Part shown: piece by piece, positions 8,656 through 18,121 of the stretch
How the letters are laid out: the number at the start of each line of letters is the position of its first letter
Position numbering within the stretch: the first letter of the stretch is position 1
Position numbers and translations under genes: made by a program
Assembly (NCBI GenBank): GCA_026388185.1
Contig: JAPLKG010000011.1
Coordinates: forward strand, 62,001 to 126,000
Reading direction: 5' to 3'
Length of the DNA stretch: 64,000 nt
Origin: Candidatus Eisenbacteria bacterium
GTDB taxonomy: Bacteria; Eisenbacteria; RBG-16-71-46; JAFGJU01
Notes under the pieces: model-generated
Databases searched by the model: none
What the model saw: only the letters and a program-made list of their open reading frames with translations
What the model was told of the DNA's origin: nothing

Positions 8656-10896
8656 ATGTACACCGAGACGAAGAGGGATTGGTACGCTGCACTCATCATC
8701 TTTGCGATCGTCATGGCCGCCTACATTGAGACCATGGCCCTCTCGATACCTTTTTGGGACAGCGGCGAATTCATCGCCACGAGCTATATTCTTGGCATTC
8801 CACACCCGCCTGGTACTCCTCTCTACGTACTGCTTGGGCGTATCTTCACTCTCCTTCCCTTTGCAAACGTGGCAACTCGCGTCAATTTCTTCTCCGCCCT
8901 ATCGAGCGCTCTTGCCGTGCTCTTCACGTTTCTCGTCACGGTCAGACTCGCAAAGATGAGCTTCAAGGTTCAGGGATGGAAGGCGTGGCTCGCCGGAATC
9001 GTAGCGAGCTTCTTCATGGCCTTCTCGAATACCTTCTGGCTGAACAGCACGGAGGCCGAGGTGTATTCGTTGAGCAGTTTTGTCATGCTCCTGACCCTGT
9101 GGATGAGTTTCAAATGGTGGGACTCCGTGGGGAAGGACCACTCGGACAAGATGCTGCTCGCAATAGCCTACTTGTTGAGCCTGAGCGTGGGAATACACCT
9201 GGGGACTCTCCTGGTGGCGCCGGCCATCCTCGTCATGGTGCTTCTCGTCGACTGGCGCACCGTCACCAAGTCCAGGCTCCTCACTGCCGTCTGCGTCCTT
9301 TTTGTGCTGGGCGTGAGCGTCCATCTCTATCTCTTGCTTCGCTCCCGTCTCTACCCCGCCATCAACGAGGACGACCCCACGACGTGGCACGATTTGTGGC
9401 TCGTTCTCAAGCGCGACCAATATAAGCCGGGAAGCGTATTTGTGAGGAGAGCCGATTTCGGCTTCCAGTCGACGATGTTCTGGGGCTATTTCTCGGATCA
9501 GTTCACCATGTGGGGGGGAAGACTCGAGACTCTCGGCCGCTACCTGCCGATTTTGCTGGGCGTGGTCGGGGCCTACTTCCATGCGGTCGCAAACAAGAAG
9601 ACCTTCGTCGTCCTTTTGACCGTGTTCCTCATATGCAGCCTCGGTCTCATCATTTATCTCAACTTCACGGACCACGAAGTCAGGGAAAGGGATTATTTCT
9701 ACGTCGCTTCGTATCACTTCTTCACAATATGGATGGGTCTCGGTGCGACCGGTCTCCTGGTGAGACTCCTAAAGGTCACCAAAGAGCGCTTCAAGAGCCA
9801 GGTGCTGCCTGTCTCTGCCTTTTCTTGCCTGTTCATCCTGGCCTCCGTGCTTCCCTATTTCCATTTTCACTTTTCACACGACCGGAGCACCGACACTATC
9901 GCAAGGAACTTTGCCTACAACATGCTCGTGCCGCTGGAGAAGGACGCCATAGTTTTCACCAACGGAGACAACGACACGTTTCCCTTGTGGTGCATACAGG
10001 AAATCGAAGGTGTCAGGAAAGACGTGCGAGTGGCAAACCTCAGTTTGCTGAGGACTACGTGGTACGTGAAGCAGCTGAGAGACCACGAGCCGAAGATACC
10101 AATGACGCTCGACGACTACCAGATTGACGGTCTTTCCCCTTACCGCGACAGTACAGGGAAGGTCTGGCAGACCAACGAGATCGTGGTGCACAACGTAATC
10201 GCGGCGAACAAATGGCGCAAGCCCGTTTACCTTGCCGTGACGGTGCCCGACCAGATGGGTCTCGAGAAACAACTCCTTCTGGAAGGTCTGGTCTTTCGCA
10301 TAACACCTGAGGCGTATGGCTTGAGGCTCAACGAAGCGAAGATGAAACACGACCTCTATCAAGTCTTCAACTGGGGTGGGATACTCAAACCCGACGGCAG
10401 GCGAGACGAGTCCTTTTACAAGGACGTTAACGAGTCAAGGTTGGTGCAGAACTACGGAGCGGCCTTCTTCACTCTCGCGTTCTGGTATAGACAGACGGGT
10501 CGAATGGACATGGCCGTGAAGGAGCTGGAGAGATCTCACGAGGTTTCTCCCATGTTTGTCGACGCCGCGCGCTGGTTGGGACAGTTCTACGCTGAAAGCG
10601 GCCAGATGGAGAAGGGGGAGAGGCACTACTTGGAACTCGTCAAGCAATACCCCGCTGATGCCGAGATACGCTACAGGTTGGGTGCAGTACATGTCGCCAT
10701 GGGAAAGCTGGATGCGGCCATTCAAGACTACAAGGGAGCCATCGAACTGGATCCCACATTTCGGAGCGCTTACGCCGGGCTTCATGACGTTTACGCGAGG
10801 CTGGGAAGATTCGCTGAGAGCAAAGCGGTTCTGAGTGCCTGGCTTCAGATCGACCCCGGTGACGAGGAAGTCAGGAGGTATCTCGAGGGACGGTAG
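8656..10896 (+). CDS. DUF2723 membrane protein with C-terminal TPR repeats (GT-C-like, GT117)
   Basis: A 746-residue polytopic protein. The first periplasmic loop carries the DUF2723 signature FWDSGEF with Asp35 and Glu38, followed by HPPGTPLY at 50-57. Roughly ten membrane segments extend to residue about 410, and a soluble region follows with at least three TPR units (about 610-740). DUF2723 proteins are GT-C-fold relatives classed as GT117 and tied to protein O-glycosylation in Bacteroidetes. By analogy it would use a polyprenyl-phosphate sugar at the outer membrane face. The TPRs suggest partner recruitment. Its acceptor is not known. Confidence 0.85.
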   Translation: MYTETKRDWYAALIIFAIVMAAYIETMALSIPFWDSGEFIATSYILGIPHPPGTPLYVLLGRIFTLLPFANVATRVNFFSALSSALAVLFTFLVTVRLAKMSFKVQGWKAWLAGIVASFFMAFSNTFWLNSTEAEVYSLSSFVMLLTLWMSFKWWDSVGKDHSDKMLLAIAYLLSLSVGIHLGTLLVAPAILVMVLLVDWRTVTKSRLLTAVCVLFVLGVSVHLYLLLRSRLYPAINEDDPTTWHDLWLVLKRDQYKPGSVFVRRADFGFQSTMFWGYFSDQFTMWGGRLETLGRYLPILLGVVGAYFHAVANKKTFVVLLTVFLICSLGLIIYLNFTDHEVRERDYFYVASYHFFTIWMGLGATGLLVRLLKVTKERFKSQVLPVSAFSCLFILASVLPYFHFHFSHDRSTDTIARNFAYNMLVPLEKDAIVFTNGDNDTFPLWCIQEIEGVRKDVRVANLSLLRTTWYVKQLRDHEPKIPMTLDDYQIDGLSPYRDSTGKVWQTNEIVVHNVIAANKWRKPVYLAVTVPDQMGLEKQLLLEGLVFRITPEAYGLRLNEAKMKHDLYQVFNWGGILKPDGRRDESFYKDVNESRLVQNYGAAFFTLAFWYRQTGRMDMAVKELERSHEVSPMFVDAARWLGQFYAESGQMEKGERHYLELVKQYPADAEIRYRLGAVHVAMGKLDAAIQDYKGAIELDPTFRSAYAGLHDVYARLGRFAESKAVLSAWLQIDPGDEEVRRYLEGR

Positions 10897-10936
10897 GTTT
10901 TCTCAAGCCGGGCGTTGCTTGCCAAGAGGTATTGAG

Positions 10937-11884
10937 ATGGAAATTTCGGCAGTAGTACCTGTCTTCAACGAAGCAGAAAGTCTGAGGGAGCTCCACAGAC
11001 GTCTCGCTGAGGCTTTGAGGAGCGCCACACACGACTACGAGATTATCTTTGTGGACGACGGAAGCACCGATGAGTCGCTCAAGGTACTGGAGGAGCTTCA
11101 GGCCGCGGACACGCAAGTGCGCGTCCTAAGCTTCAGGAGGAATTTCGGGAAGTCTGCGGCTCTTTCGGTCGGATTTGGTGAGTCTACCGGACGTGTGGTG
11201 ATCACGCTGGATTCTGACCTTCAGGACGACCCCGCCGAGATTCCCAGTCTCGTCGGGAAACTCAACGAGGGGTACGATCTCGTGTCGGGATGGAAGAAGG
11301 ACAGGAAAGATCCCTTGTCGAAGACTCTCCCATCGCGCGTGTTCAACCTGATCGTAAAATCCACGACCGGCATCAAGATACACGATTTCAACTGCGGCCT
11401 GAAAGTCTACAGAGGAGACACGGCGCGCGGTTTGGACCTGTATGGGGAGCTTCATCGTTTCATTCCCGTGCTGGTTCACTGGGAGGGGGGTAGAGTGGGC
11501 GAAAAGGTCGTCCTTCATCATCCCAGGAAGTACGGAAGGAGCAAGTTTGGAGTTGCCCGCTTCATCAACGGTTTTCTTGATCTCTTGAGCGTGATGTTCT
11601 TCACCACTCATGAATCCAACCCACTTCACGTTTTTGGGAGACTGGGTCTTTTCTTCCTCATCGTCGGCCTGGGAATCAACGTCTACTTCGCCGGTCTGTG
11701 GGCGACGGGACAGCCCTTGCGCGTCAGACCTCTTCTGCTGTTTGCGGTGGTGCTGATCATACTGGGAATCCAGTTCATATCGATGGGACTCCTGGGCGAG
11801 ATGATTGTGAGAACCGGCAGACGCAGGGAGTACGCCTTGAAGGCCCGGTTGGGTTTTGGGACGGACCGCAGGGAAGTCGAGTGA
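10937..11884 (+). CDS. Membrane-anchored GT2 glycosyltransferase (polyprenyl-phosphate sugar synthase-like)
   Basis: The 315-residue protein has a GT2 A-fold (residues 1-230) with VDDGSTD near 38, the metal-binding LDSDLQDDP near 92 and NCGLKVYRG near 153, then two C-terminal transmembrane helices (about 240-295). This is the GtrB/DPMS-like layout of enzymes that charge undecaprenyl phosphate with one sugar. ATG 10937 was chosen because it begins the conserved MEISAVVPVFNE strand; the frame is open further upstream. It likely supplies donor lipid for the DUF2723 or other GT-C proteins in the locus. The sugar is unknown. Confidence 0.88.
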   Translation: MEISAVVPVFNEAESLRELHRRLAEALRSATHDYEIIFVDDGSTDESLKVLEELQAADTQVRVLSFRRNFGKSAALSVGFGESTGRVVITLDSDLQDDPAEIPSLVGKLNEGYDLVSGWKKDRKDPLSKTLPSRVFNLIVKSTTGIKIHDFNCGLKVYRGDTARGLDLYGELHRFIPVLVHWEGGRVGEKVVLHHPRKYGRSKFGVARFINGFLDLLSVMFFTTHESNPLHVFGRLGLFFLIVGLGINVYFAGLWATGQPLRVRPLLLFAVVLIILGIQFISMGLLGEMIVRTGRRREYALKARLGFGTDRREVE

Positions 11885-12579
11885 TGAAAGCCCTTATCCT
11901 TGCGGGTGGAGAGGGTCGAAGACTGAGGGCGGTGCTCGGGAAGGTGCCGAAATGCCTGGCGGAAGTCCGAGGCAGACCATTCATAGAGCATCAGATCGAA
12001 CTGCTGAAATCAGAGGGCGTTCGAGAGTTCGTCTTGTGCGTGGGTCCTGGTGGGAATCTGATTCAGAGGACGTTGGGGGGCGGCGGCAGGTTGGGAGTCT
12101 CGATTGAGTATTCTCGCGAGGGAAAACCCTTGGGCACTGCCGGGGCGATCAAGAATGCATCGTCGTTCATTGACGGGCGGTTTCTCTGCGTGAACGGGGA
12201 TACTCTTGTAGAATTCTCCTTGAAAGACATGGAAAGCGGCCACGCGGGCGCCGGAGCCATCGGAACGATTCTTTTCAAGACGGCCGACGCTGCTGCAAGG
12301 GGTACGATTGAAGTGGGGGCGGGCGGGCAAGTGCTGGGTTTTGCAGAGAAGACCGAGCGCGGCGGTCCGGCCTTCATCAATTGCGGTTTCTACCTGATGG
12401 AAAGAGAAATTCTTGATCACATACCTGGCGGACAGGGCGTCTCTCTGGAAGAGGAGATTTTTCCGAAGCTTCTTCGTTCCGGACTGAGTCTGTTTGCTTT
12501 TCCTGCTCGCGGTGCCTTTATCGACATCGGCACGCCTGAAAGCTACTCGCTCATGAGAGAGAAGGGTTGGAAGCAATGA
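11884..12579 (+). CDS. Sugar-1-phosphate nucleotidyltransferase, HddC/RmlA-like
   Basis: The 231-residue product opens with MKALILAGGEGRRLRAVLG, the nucleotide-binding loop of the NTP_transferase family, and has the later motifs VNGDTLVEF and FAEKTERGGPAFINCGFYL. Size and the adjoining HddA-type kinase suggest a D-glycero-alpha-D-manno-heptose 1-phosphate guanylyltransferase (HddC). A uridylyl- or guanylyltransferase for another sugar remains possible. The ATG overlaps the previous stop by one base, and the stop overlaps the kinase start by four bases, so these two genes are tightly coupled. Confidence 0.82.
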   Translation: MKALILAGGEGRRLRAVLGKVPKCLAEVRGRPFIEHQIELLKSEGVREFVLCVGPGGNLIQRTLGGGGRLGVSIEYSREGKPLGTAGAIKNASSFIDGRFLCVNGDTLVEFSLKDMESGHAGAGAIGTILFKTADAAARGTIEVGAGGQVLGFAEKTERGGPAFINCGFYLMEREILDHIPGGQGVSLEEEIFPKLLRSGLSLFAFPARGAFIDIGTPESYSLMREKGWKQ

Positions 12580-13589
12580 AACGAGCCATGTACAGAAGCA
12601 GGGCTCCGTTGAGGATCAGTTTCTGCGGCGGAGGCACGGACGTTTCCCCTTATCCAGAAGAACGCGGGGGGATCGTCCTGAGCGCCACGATAAACAAGTA
12701 TGCCTACGCTTCGCTGTCTCCGCGGGCCGACTCCAAGATTACCATCACTTCCCTCGACTACGACGTGGTCGCCAAGTACGAGCACTCGGAGCGAGTCAAG
12801 TTTGACGGCAATCTTGACCTTGTCAAGGCCGTGATCAAGAGCCAGGGGGAACGCTCCGGGCTTGATTTGTTCGTCCACAGCGACGCTCCGCCGGGATCGG
12901 GACTGGGCTCATCTTCAACGCTCGTCGTGGCTCTCATAGGAGCCTTCAAGGAGTGGCTGTCCAAGCCCATCACCGATTACGAGATTGCCGAGCTCGCTTA
13001 CCGGATAGAGCGTGTCGACTTGAAGATTGCCGGCGGGAGGCAAGATCAGTATGCGGCGACTTTCGGGGGGTTCAATTTCATAGAATTCAGCAAGGACTAC
13101 ACCGTGGTCAACCCGCTCCGCATCAAGTCGTCAATACTCAACGAACTCGAATACAGGTTGCTTCTTTGCTACACGGGCGAGACCAGACTCTCGGCGGGCA
13201 TATTGAAGAGGCAGATCGATTCCTACGTATCGAAGAACAAGGACGTAGTCAGAGCCCTTGACGGCCTCAAGGCCGACACCATGAAGATGAAGACTGCCCT
13301 TCTCTTGGGCAAGCTCGACCTCCTGGGGGAGCTCCTGCACGAAGCCTGGCTCAAGAAAAAGAAACTCGATCGAGAGATCACGAGCAGCAAGATAGACGAG
13401 CTCTATTCGGTCGCGCGGAAGAACGGGGCGATCGGGGGCAAGATACTCGGTGCGGGCGGCGGAGGTTACCTTCTAACGCTTTGTAGATTTGACAAGAAGC
13501 ACATCGTCGCCGAGAAGCTCGAGAAGGCCGGCGGCCAGATTGTGGAGTTCGGCTTTGAGTCAAAAGGACTCAACACGTGGAAGGTCTAG
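12576..13589 (+). CDS. GHMP-family sugar kinase, D-glycero-D-manno-heptose 7-phosphate kinase-like
   Basis: This 337-residue GHMP kinase has APLRISFCGGGTDV at the N-terminus, the ATP loop PPGSGLGSSST near residue 108 and the C-terminal GGKILGAGGGGYLL. The sequence style is that of HddA, which phosphorylates heptose 7-phosphate at C1 on the GDP-heptose route; fucose and galactose kinases of the same family are alternatives. ATG 12576 has GAAGGG nine bases upstream; a TTG at 12567 is less likely. GmhA and GmhB, the other GDP-heptose enzymes, are not in the window. Confidence 0.85.
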   Translation: MKRAMYRSRAPLRISFCGGGTDVSPYPEERGGIVLSATINKYAYASLSPRADSKITITSLDYDVVAKYEHSERVKFDGNLDLVKAVIKSQGERSGLDLFVHSDAPPGSGLGSSSTLVVALIGAFKEWLSKPITDYEIAELAYRIERVDLKIAGGRQDQYAATFGGFNFIEFSKDYTVVNPLRIKSSILNELEYRLLLCYTGETRLSAGILKRQIDSYVSKNKDVVRALDGLKADTMKMKTALLLGKLDLLGELLHEAWLKKKKLDREITSSKIDELYSVARKNGAIGGKILGAGGGGYLLTLCRFDKKHIVAEKLEKAGGQIVEFGFESKGLNTWKV

Positions 13590-13657
13590 TGAGATGACAG
13601 AGCGTAGCAGGAAGGCGCGGCGTGGCAACGGAGGAGAACTGAGTAACGGGAGGCTTC

Positions 13658-14803
13658 TTGCCGGATAAACTGAGGTTCTGCATCGTGGGCCCGGCATATC
13701 CTCTGAGGGGCGGGATAGCTCAGTATCTCGCAATTCTTTACTCGCTCCTCGAGAAAGACCACGACGTATCTTTCGTCTCTTTCAAGAGGCAATATCCTTC
13801 CTTCCTGTTTCCCGGCGAGACCCAGATGGATCCCGGGAAGCCCAGAATCGACGTGAAACCGGCGGCGCTCATAGACTCGATAAATCCGCTGAGCTGGTAC
13901 ACGGCCTTCAGGTACGTGAAGAAAGTGCGACCGCACTTGCTCATATTCAAGTGGTGGATTCCCTTCTTCGGGCCGTGCTATGCGTCGATATGCTTTCTGG
14001 CGCGGAAACTCACAGGCGCCAGGGTGCTTTTCATCTGCGACAATGTGATACCGCACGAGCGAAGAGTCGTGGATCGCATCCTCACAAAGCTCGCGTTTGC
14101 TCAGGTGGACTATTTCGTCACGCTTTCCAACGCGGTCCTACGCGACCTGAAGTCCGTCAAGCCGGGCGCGGTGGCCGTCGAAATAGCGCATCCGAACTAC
14201 GATTACTTCACTTTTGGAAGAATCGAGTCGGAAGCGGCCAAGAGGAGACTGGGCGTGGACGGCAGGGTCATTCTTTTTTTCGGATACGTGAGGCCGTACA
14301 AGGGGGTGCGCTACTTACTCGAAGCGTTTGCCAAAGTCAAGGAGAGGGTGAAGGCGACTCTGCTGGTTGTCGGCGAGTTCTATGAACCTCGTGAACCCTA
14401 TCTCGAGCTGATCGACAAGCTGGGCCTGGGAAAGAGCGTGGTGCTCGTGGACAGATACGTGAGCGACGAAGAGGTGGGTCTGTTCTTCTCCGCGGCCGAC
14501 GTCGTCGTTCTTCCTTACACGTCTGCCACTCAAAGCGGGGTAGTACAGATAGCTTTTGCATTTGAAAAGCCCGTCATTTCCACCAGAGTGGGAGGAATTC
14601 CCGAGGTCGTTAACGACGGAGTGAACGGCATTCTCATCCCGCCCTCCGACAGCGAGGCCATGGCCGGCGCCATCGAGACTTTCTTTGGAGGGAATCTTTC
14701 CGACACTTTAGTGAAGAACATTCGCGAGAACAGTTCGGCCTATTCGTGGACTCCTCTTGTGGAGGCTCTCGAGCATTTCTGTTCACTGGGCGCAGGGGGT
14801 TGA
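13658..14803 (+). CDS. Glycosyltransferase family 4
   Basis: A 381-residue GT-B protein opening with FCIVGPAYPLRGGIAQY, a glycine-rich acceptor loop. The C-terminal domain has LFFGYVRPYKGVRYLLEAF, LLVVGEFYEP and SAADVVVLPYTSATQSGVVQIAFAF, where the usual E-x7-E region reads Q-S-G-V-V-Q, as in several bacterial GT4 subfamilies. TTG 13658 is preceded by GGGAGG at 13648-13653. A 68-base gap separates it from the kinase gene, and the stop is four bases before the next ATG. Donor and acceptor cannot be inferred. Confidence 0.85.
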   Translation: MPDKLRFCIVGPAYPLRGGIAQYLAILYSLLEKDHDVSFVSFKRQYPSFLFPGETQMDPGKPRIDVKPAALIDSINPLSWYTAFRYVKKVRPHLLIFKWWIPFFGPCYASICFLARKLTGARVLFICDNVIPHERRVVDRILTKLAFAQVDYFVTLSNAVLRDLKSVKPGAVAVEIAHPNYDYFTFGRIESEAAKRRLGVDGRVILFFGYVRPYKGVRYLLEAFAKVKERVKATLLVVGEFYEPREPYLELIDKLGLGKSVVLVDRYVSDEEVGLFFSAADVVVLPYTSATQSGVVQIAFAFEKPVISTRVGGIPEVVNDGVNGILIPPSDSEAMAGAIETFFGGNLSDTLVKNIRENSSAYSWTPLVEALEHFCSLGAGG

Positions 14804-14807
14804 GAAA

Positions 14808-16379
14808 ATGACAAGGGGAAGGTGGCTTGGTCTAAAACTTTTCGTCTTTTTCTTGAGCATTTATCTGCTTACGAGCGGCGGCAGGATAGTCTCGAGCGAC
14901 GGCAATACCATGTTTCTTTTGACTCAGAGCATCGTCGAGAAGCACACGATCGCCATTCCGTACGGCAACGGTTACGTGGGGCTTGACGGCAGGCTCTATC
15001 CGAAAGCCGGAATCGGACAGGCGATCCTGTCCGTTCCTTTCTATATCCTGGCCCGCGCCGTGTACGATCGTTCCGGGCTCGGTGAACGCGAGAGCGGCTA
15101 CGTACTCAGGTTCGTGACTTCCATGATCGATCCGGTGGCCGCGGCCATAGCCGTGGTGCTCCTTCTTCACATTTGCTTCTGTCTCGGCTACGGCGTGAGG
15201 ACCTCGGTGGCCCTGTCCTTTGCGTTCGGACTCACGACGCCCCTCTGGATCTACTCGAAGGACTTCCTGACGGAACCCCTCACGACTTCGCTGCTCCTCG
15301 GCTCGATCCTGGGTCTGCTTGCGTTCAAACGAAGCGGAAGAAGAAGGCATCTGTTTCTCGCAGGGTTGTGCGTCGCGGTGGCCGTTCTCACGAAGTACGC
15401 TATGGTGCTCGCCGTTGTTCCGATCATTGTCTTCTTCGTCGGTACGTGCCTTCCGATGAAGCACAGGTCGTCCGAGTTGAGCGGTTTCTCGACCGTCTGC
15501 CGCCTTTTGGCTTTCGGCGTCCCGCTCGCGATCTGTGCCGCGCTCGCCCTGTGGTATAACCACGCCAGATTCGGCAGCGTTTTCGAAAGCGGCTACAACG
15601 CAGAGACTACCAGGGCGGGCTTCGGCACGCCTCTTCTTGTCGGCGTGTACGGCCAGCTTTTCAGTTCCGGCAAGAGCATATTTCTGTACGCGCCGGTTCT
15701 GGTGTTGGCGTGGAGTGGTTTCTCCGTGTTCAGGCGAAAGTTCGGGGCGGAAGCGCTTCTGTTTGCCTCGATCTTCGTGGTCAACCTTCTTTTCTACGCG
15801 AAGTTCATCTCCTGGGCCGGCGACGGCAGTTGGGGGCCGCGCTACCTGATACCTTTTGTGCCTTTTCTTCTCATCCCCGTCGGTAGCCTTCTGTCGAGCG
15901 AGACCGCAGGAAAACTTGTCTGGGGGTTCTTTATCTTCCTGGCGGTCGCAGGCTTCTTGGTCCAAGTGGGCGGCGTCTCCATCTATTTCGGAAGCTACAT
16001 GCGGGAAATACGGGAATTTCCCTACACGCGCGAATTCAATGACCCGCGCTTCCTCTCTGATTCCCACTTCATTCCCAACTACTCTCCCGTTTACGGACAC
16101 TGGAAAATGCTCGTCAGGAACGTGCGGCTGCACGCGGAGGGCAAGTTACCCAAAGTGCCCATGGCCTCGTACGGAGAAACGAAGGCCCGGATACCCCTCG
16201 ACGAGGGAGCCAGAAAAGAGCTCCTGACCGGGCTGGACTTCTGGGCCGCTTATCTTGTCTACGTCGACAGGTGGAAGAGAGCCTACTGGCTGATTGTAGC
16301 TTTTCTGGGTGCGGCTGCGGCTATCTCGGGTGGGCTCGCCGCACGTGGTCTTGTTTCGAGGAGGCCGGCCCTAACCTGA
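14808..16379 (+). CDS. Polytopic membrane protein, GT-C glycosyltransferase-like
   Basis: A 523-residue protein with about ten to eleven hydrophobic helices. An acidic Ser-Asp-Gly motif sits in the first loop (GRIVSSDGNTMF, residues about 25-36) and a conserved-looking DGSWGPRYLIPFVPF segment near residue 340 resembles motifs in ArnT/PMT-like GT-C proteins. I did not recognise a named family. In this locus a role as outer-face glycosyltransferase using a polyprenyl-phosphate sugar is reasonable but inferred. ATG 14808 follows the previous stop by four bases. The final 60 residues carry one more membrane helix. Confidence 0.7.
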   Translation: MTRGRWLGLKLFVFFLSIYLLTSGGRIVSSDGNTMFLLTQSIVEKHTIAIPYGNGYVGLDGRLYPKAGIGQAILSVPFYILARAVYDRSGLGERESGYVLRFVTSMIDPVAAAIAVVLLLHICFCLGYGVRTSVALSFAFGLTTPLWIYSKDFLTEPLTTSLLLGSILGLLAFKRSGRRRHLFLAGLCVAVAVLTKYAMVLAVVPIIVFFVGTCLPMKHRSSELSGFSTVCRLLAFGVPLAICAALALWYNHARFGSVFESGYNAETTRAGFGTPLLVGVYGQLFSSGKSIFLYAPVLVLAWSGFSVFRRKFGAEALLFASIFVVNLLFYAKFISWAGDGSWGPRYLIPFVPFLLIPVGSLLSSETAGKLVWGFFIFLAVAGFLVQVGGVSIYFGSYMREIREFPYTREFNDPRFLSDSHFIPNYSPVYGHWKMLVRNVRLHAEGKLPKVPMASYGETKARIPLDEGARKELLTGLDFWAAYLVYVDRWKRAYWLIVAFLGAAAAISGGLAARGLVSRRPALT

Positions 16380-16422
16380 GGCTTCGCCCTGGCTGGTTTC
16401 CGACGATCGGATATCTCCTCCT

Positions 16423-17319
16423 ATGTCGAGAGTCTCAGCAGTCGTAGTGAACTGGAATGCCCGTGAAGACACGAGGGAGTGCATAGAGTCGCTCACAAAC
16501 TCGGACTATCCCGAGCTGGACGTAATACTCGTCGACAACGCCTCCTCCGACGGCTCCGTCGAATATCTTCGCTCGCTGTTCCCCCGCGTAACGATCGTCG
16601 AGAATCTTACCAACGAGAGGTTTGCCCTCGGAAGCAACAAGGGCATGCGGCTCGCTCTCGACCGCGGAGCACAATGCGTCTTTCTCTTCAACAACGATGC
16701 GGTCGTCGAGAAGACGACGATTGGGAAGCTGGCCGAAGCCTTGGAGGGGACGTCCGGTGCGGGGCTCGTGGGGCCGAAGATACTGTATTCTTCGAGAAAG
16801 GACGTGATCTGGTCGGCCGGCGGCGAGGTGAATTTCTGGACGGGAATCACACGTCACAGAGGGATACGCGAGAAGGACGCGGGGCAATACGACAGGTCGA
16901 CGGAGGTCGGCTATCTCACGGGGTGCGCTCTGATGGCAAGGAGAGAGCTCATCGCAAAGATCGGATTCCTCGATCCCTCTTACCACATGTACGGAGAGGA
17001 CGCCGATTGGTGCCTGCGTGCGAGGAAGGCGGGTTTTGGGATCGTCTACGTACCGGACGCGAGAGTCTGGCACAAGGTCTCTCTTTCGACGGGGGGAGAG
17101 TTTTCTGCCGGCAAGTTGTACGAGAAGACGAGGAGCAATCTCTTGCTCCTTTCCAGACACGCCAGACCCTATCACTGGATCACGATACCTTTCTCTTCTC
17201 TGTTTTATCTTTTCCGGCTTTTTGTGCAGGGGATTTGGCGAAGGAATCTCGACGTGCCGCGGACAATCGTAGGGGCCCTCGGTGACGGCGTGCGAAAGAG
17301 AGATCGACATGCAAAATGA
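16423..17319 (+). CDS. GT2 glycosyltransferase, rhamnosyltransferase (WbbL)-like
   Basis: The 298-residue protein has the GT2 opening VSAVVVNWNAREDT, ILVDNASSDGS near residue 36, the metal site FLFNNDAVV near 89 and the catalytic-side motif YMYGEDADWCLRARKAG-like stretch near 188 (HMYGEDADWCLRA). This pattern is typical of the WbbL/WcaA subgroup that adds rhamnose or similar sugars to lipid-linked glycans. A hydrophobic patch near residue 255 may bind membrane. The stop overlaps the next gene by 11 bases. Confidence 0.87.
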   Translation: MSRVSAVVVNWNAREDTRECIESLTNSDYPELDVILVDNASSDGSVEYLRSLFPRVTIVENLTNERFALGSNKGMRLALDRGAQCVFLFNNDAVVEKTTIGKLAEALEGTSGAGLVGPKILYSSRKDVIWSAGGEVNFWTGITRHRGIREKDAGQYDRSTEVGYLTGCALMARRELIAKIGFLDPSYHMYGEDADWCLRARKAGFGIVYVPDARVWHKVSLSTGGEFSAGKLYEKTRSNLLLLSRHARPYHWITIPFSSLFYLFRLFVQGIWRRNLDVPRTIVGALGDGVRKRDRHAK

Positions 17320-18121
17320 TGTTGCACACCGCGACGAAGCACCACTGTTCATCGAAGAAATCCTGGGCTCACTTGAAGCCGGCAAGGTGGTGCTCGACGC
17401 AGGGTGTGGCGCGGGCAGCTTCCAACATTCCAAGTTCCCGAAGCTTCTCGTGGTCTCGATAGACATAAAGAGACCCAACGCGAGCGGCTCAGACACGACC
17501 GTCCTGAAGCCCCTTCCTCCCAATTTCGTTGTGGGCGACATCGAGAGACTTCCCGTCAGGGCTTCCAGCGTTGACTTCGTAGTACTCAACTACGCGCTGG
17601 AGCACGTCTCGGATGCAGACGCCGCCGCGGCGGAGGCGTCCAGGGCGCTCAGGGAAGGCGGACTTCTGTACGCCGCCGTTCCTAACTCGCGCTCTTTCGA
17701 CGACAGATTCTATCGTTTCGCGGGCTATTTCGCGAAGTACTTCCTTCTCAAAGTGCATAAGAGACTGGAGCATCAACAGCGTTTTGATTTTGTCTCTCTC
17801 AACAGGCTCTTTTACGAGAAGGGACTCAGGCTTCTTTCGTTTTGTGAATGTCCTTCCGGATACACGTGGATGAACGACCCCAGGGTCAGGAGATTCCACG
17901 CTTCGTTTCTGAAGACGCTTTCCCTCGTAGAGAAGGCACTCAAGATAGACCTTTTCAAGGGAAGCAATTATCTTGCGCTCTACCAGCGTGCCGGAATCAG
18001 TGGGATCAGAAACGTGACACACGTATGCGCGTACTGCGGAATGCAGTTGTTGCGGGAGAGTGACCGGCGGCCGGATCCGCGGGCGTGTCCATACTGTGGC
18101 CGGCAGAACGCCCATTGGTAA
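17309..18121 (+). CDS. Class I methyltransferase with C-terminal zinc-ribbon
   Basis: A 270-residue protein. Residues 20-165 are a SAM-binding fold with VVLDAGCGAGSF, the strand-2 acidic end SIDIKRP and DFVVLNYALEHV. The last 31 residues contain two Cys-x2-Cys pairs (Cys240/243 and Cys260/263) in CAYCG and CPYCG, spaced like a zinc ribbon. That tail is not usual for sugar methyltransferases and may mediate protein or nucleic acid contact. ATG 17309 was chosen over GTG 17282 because of the purine-rich GAAAGAGAG upstream. Acceptor unknown. Confidence 0.78.
   Translation: MQNDVAHRDEAPLFIEEILGSLEAGKVVLDAGCGAGSFQHSKFPKLLVVSIDIKRPNASGSDTTVLKPLPPNFVVGDIERLPVRASSVDFVVLNYALEHVSDADAAAAEASRALREGGLLYAAVPNSRSFDDRFYRFAGYFAKYFLLKVHKRLEHQQRFDFVSLNRLFYEKGLRLLSFCECPSGYTWMNDPRVRRFHASFLKTLSLVEKALKIDLFKGSNYLALYQRAGISGIRNVTHVCAYCGMQLLRESDRRPDPRACPYCGRQNAHW

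Noticed and set aside
14832-16133. A 433-codon open frame on the minus strand, opposite the membrane protein gene at 14808
   Set aside because: Its translation is rich in charged residues with no motif, while the plus strand encodes clear membrane helices. It is a GC-rich shadow frame.
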